From contig JAICHS010000137.1 of the NCBI GenBank assembly GCA_025924775.1, positions 1 to 6,404 of the forward strand: 6,404 nucleotides of DNA. The letters run 5' to 3'. Numbering within the stretch: the stretch's first letter is position 1; every line of letters starts with the position of its first letter. The DNA comes from Rhodanobacteraceae bacterium. Its GTDB lineage: Bacteria > Pseudomonadota > Gammaproteobacteria > Xanthomonadales > Rhodanobacteraceae. Below, piece after piece: positions 4,995 through 6,404 of the stretch. The position numbers and the translations under genes are program-made. Under the pieces are notes generated by a model. The model did no database searches, was not told the origin of the DNA, and saw only the letters and a program-made list of their open reading frames with translations.

Positions 4995-5606
4995 TCAGGC
5001 CAGCAGGCGCGCGACCAGCGTGGCGTGGCGATCGCCCGGCAACGGCCGTTCGGTACGCGCGGCGTGCACGATCGCCTGCAGCGCGGCGACGGCGTCCTCG
5101 AAATCATCGTTGACCACGATGCAGTCGAACTCGCCGGCGTGGCGCAGTTCCCCGCGCGACGCGGCCAGGCGTTTCCCGATGGTGGCTTCGCTGTCCGTCG
5201 CACGCGCGCGCAGCCGGCGCTCCAGCTCGCCCCGCGAGGGCGGCAGGATGAAAATCGACACGCAGCCTGGCATGGCCCGGCGCACCTGCGCCGCGCCCTG
5301 CCAGTCGATCTCCAGCAGCACGTCGCGGCCAGTCGCAAGCATTGGCTCCACCGCGCTGCGCGACGTGCCGTAGTAATTGCCGAAGACCTCGGCGTGCTCC
5401 AGGAACTCGCCGCGCGCGATCATCGCCTCGAAGCGCGCGCGATCGACAAAGTGGTACTGCACGCCATCGACGTCGCCCGCACGCGGTGCGCGCGTGGTAT
5501 GCGAAATCGACAGCACGATGCCCGGCTCGCGCGCCAGCAGCGCGTTCACCAGCGTGGACTTGCCGGCCCCCGAGGGCGCAGCCACGATGAAGAGCTTGCC
5601 GCTCAT
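4995..5606 (-). CDS. gmk: Guanylate kinase
   Basis: Gmk phosphorylates GMP or dGMP to GDP or dGDP with ATP, an essential cytoplasmic step in guanine nucleotide supply. The 203-residue protein (E. coli 207) has the P-loop PSGAGKST (11-18), then SISHTTRAPRAGDVDGVQYHF, which carries the GMP-binding Ser and Arg, FLEHAEVFGNYYGTSR with the GMP-contacting tyrosines, DVLLEIDWQGA, the lid region IFILPPS...LERRLRAR, and VNDDFEDA near the end. All key blocks are intact. Its ATG overlaps the yicC stop as ATGA, so translation is probably coupled. In many gammaproteobacteria rpoZ would follow directly; here mlaF follows after 91 bases. Confidence 0.98.
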   Translation of the reverse strand: MSGKLFIVAAPSGAGKSTLVNALLAREPGIVLSISHTTRAPRAGDVDGVQYHFVDRARFEAMIARGEFLEHAEVFGNYYGTSRSAVEPMLATGRDVLLEIDWQGAAQVRRAMPGCVSIFILPPSRGELERRLRARATDSEATIGKRLAASRGELRHAGEFDCIVVNDDFEDAVAALQAIVHAARTERPLPGDRHATLVARLLA

Positions 5607-6404
5607 TCGAGGTTCTGCACCTGTTCGCGCATCTGCTCGATCAACACTTTCAGGTCAACGGCCGCGCAGGTCGCGCGCGCATCGACCGATTTGGACGCCA
5701 GCGTGTTGGCTTCGCGGTTGAATTCCTGCATCAGGAAATCGAGGCGGCGGCCCACGGGCTCGTCCAGCTGCAGGACGCGGCGCGCCTCGCCCACGTGCGC
5801 ATCCAGCCGGTCCAGTTCCTCGTCCACGTCCATGCGTGACAGCTGCAGCACCAGTTCCTGTTCAAGCCGCCCGGGATCGGCGTCGCGCGCAACCTCGGCC
5901 AGCCTGGCCTCCAGCTTCGCCCGCAGCGCGGCGCGGATGACGGGCAGCAGCGCGCGCACTTCGGCCACGATGCGGGCGATGCCGTCCAGCCGCTCGCGCA
6001 GCGCGGCCGCCAGCTTTTCGCCTTCGCGCGCACGCCCGGCTACGAATTCATCCAGCGTGCGGCCCAGGAGATCCAACGCGGCCTTGGCCAACCCGGCCTG
6101 GTCCAGCTCGGGCTTCACCAGCAGGCCCGGCCAATCCAGCAGCCCCGCGAAGTCGGTCGCGAGCTGCGGGAAATTCGCCTTCAACCCGTTCGCCACCGCG
6201 GCCAGCTGCGTCGCGGTCCGCTGGTCCAGCAGCAGGTCCGTCGCGGCCGCGGGCGGCCGGTATCGGAACGTCGCATCCACCTTGCCGCGCGCCAGGCGCG
6301 CGGCGATGCACTCGCGCACCTGCGGCTCGAGCGTGCGCAGTTCGTCGGGCAGGCGCACGCCGGTTTCCAGGAAGCGCGAATTCACCGCGCGCACCTCGCA
6401 CGCC
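5603..6404 (-). CDS. yicC: YicC family protein (partial, N-terminus beyond the right edge)
   Basis: The C-terminal 266 residues or so are present; the codon that could be read as a start at 6392-6394 is a GTG inside the conserved EVRAVNSRFLET block, so the true start lies outside the window, probably about 20 residues further. The family is usually about 290 residues. Visible blocks are RGKVDATFRYRP, RLEQELVLQLSRMDVDEELD, RLDAHVGEARRVL and the C-terminal VGRRLDFLMQEFNREANTLA with KVLIEQMREQVQNLE, the DUF1732 signature. YicC/YloC proteins have been linked to endoribonuclease activity and, in E. coli, to small RNA turnover; the role in this organism is inferred from the family. The coupling to gmk is a common arrangement. 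Confidence 0.95.
   Translation of the reverse strand, partial: ACEVRAVNSRFLETGVRLPDELRTLEPQVRECIAARLARGKVDATFRYRPPAAATDLLLDQRTATQLAAVANGLKANFPQLATDFAGLLDWPGLLVKPELDQAGLAKAALDLLGRTLDEFVAGRAREGEKLAAALRERLDGIARIVAEVRALLPVIRAALRAKLEARLAEVARDADPGRLEQELVLQLSRMDVDEELDRLDAHVGEARRVLQLDEPVGRRLDFLMQEFNREANTLASKSVDARATCAAVDLKVLIEQMREQVQNLE

Noticed and set aside
3845..5113. A 422-residue plus-strand frame
   Set aside because: It is antisense to mlaF, the start of mlaE and the end of gmk, all of which are clear, and its product is Arg/Gln/His-rich.
4904..5338. A 145-residue N-terminal extension of mlaF reaching into gmk
   Set aside because: It reads the wrong frame of gmk and has no relation to ABC ATPases; family length supports the start near 4903.
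6392..6394. GTG as a possible yicC start
   Set aside because: It falls inside the conserved EVRAVNSRFLE block, and the frame continues upstream to the window edge, so the gene is partial.

Overview
The window is GC-rich (about two thirds G+C by eye) chromosomal DNA from a gammaproteobacterium. Family-typical RpoZ, Gmk, YicC and Mla proteins, plus an MlaA with a long Ala/Pro-rich tail, suggest the Xanthomonadales (Lysobacterales), possibly Rhodanobacteraceae. That placement is inferred from protein style and gene set, not from a database search. Every recognised gene belongs to a known family. I see no insertion sequence, phage gene, CRISPR array, tRNA or rRNA.

Layout from left to right: the last 55 codons of bioA (+); a 31-base convergent gap filled by two small hairpins; rpoZ (-), omega subunit of RNA polymerase; a divergent control region of about 200 bases; mlaA (+), the outer-membrane lipoprotein of the Mla system; then, convergent with it, a tight minus-strand run read from the right as mlaF, mlaE, mlaD, mlaC, mlaB; a 91-base gap; gmk (-), guanylate kinase; and yicC (-), cut by the right edge.

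The mla genes together encode all six core parts of the retrograde phospholipid-trafficking pathway that keeps the outer membrane asymmetric. MlaA sits in the outer membrane, MlaC is the periplasmic carrier, and MlaF, MlaE, MlaD and MlaB form the inner-membrane ABC complex. Unusually compact joints hold the block together: a 4-base ATGA overlap at mlaF/mlaE, 4 bases between mlaC and mlaB, and 7 bases between the facing stop codons of mlaB and mlaA. yicC and gmk are also joined by an ATGA overlap.

The most interesting point is the gene order. In many gammaproteobacteria gmk, rpoZ and spoT are adjacent and co-directional. Here gmk and rpoZ keep the same strand but are about 4.5 kb apart with the whole mla block between them, and spoT is not next to rpoZ. 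Secondary points are a palindrome pairing the facing stop codons of mlaA and mlaB, a perfect stem-loop just before the strong mlaC ribosome binding site, and the divergent rpoZ/mlaA control region. I did not find convincing evidence of a previously undescribed system.
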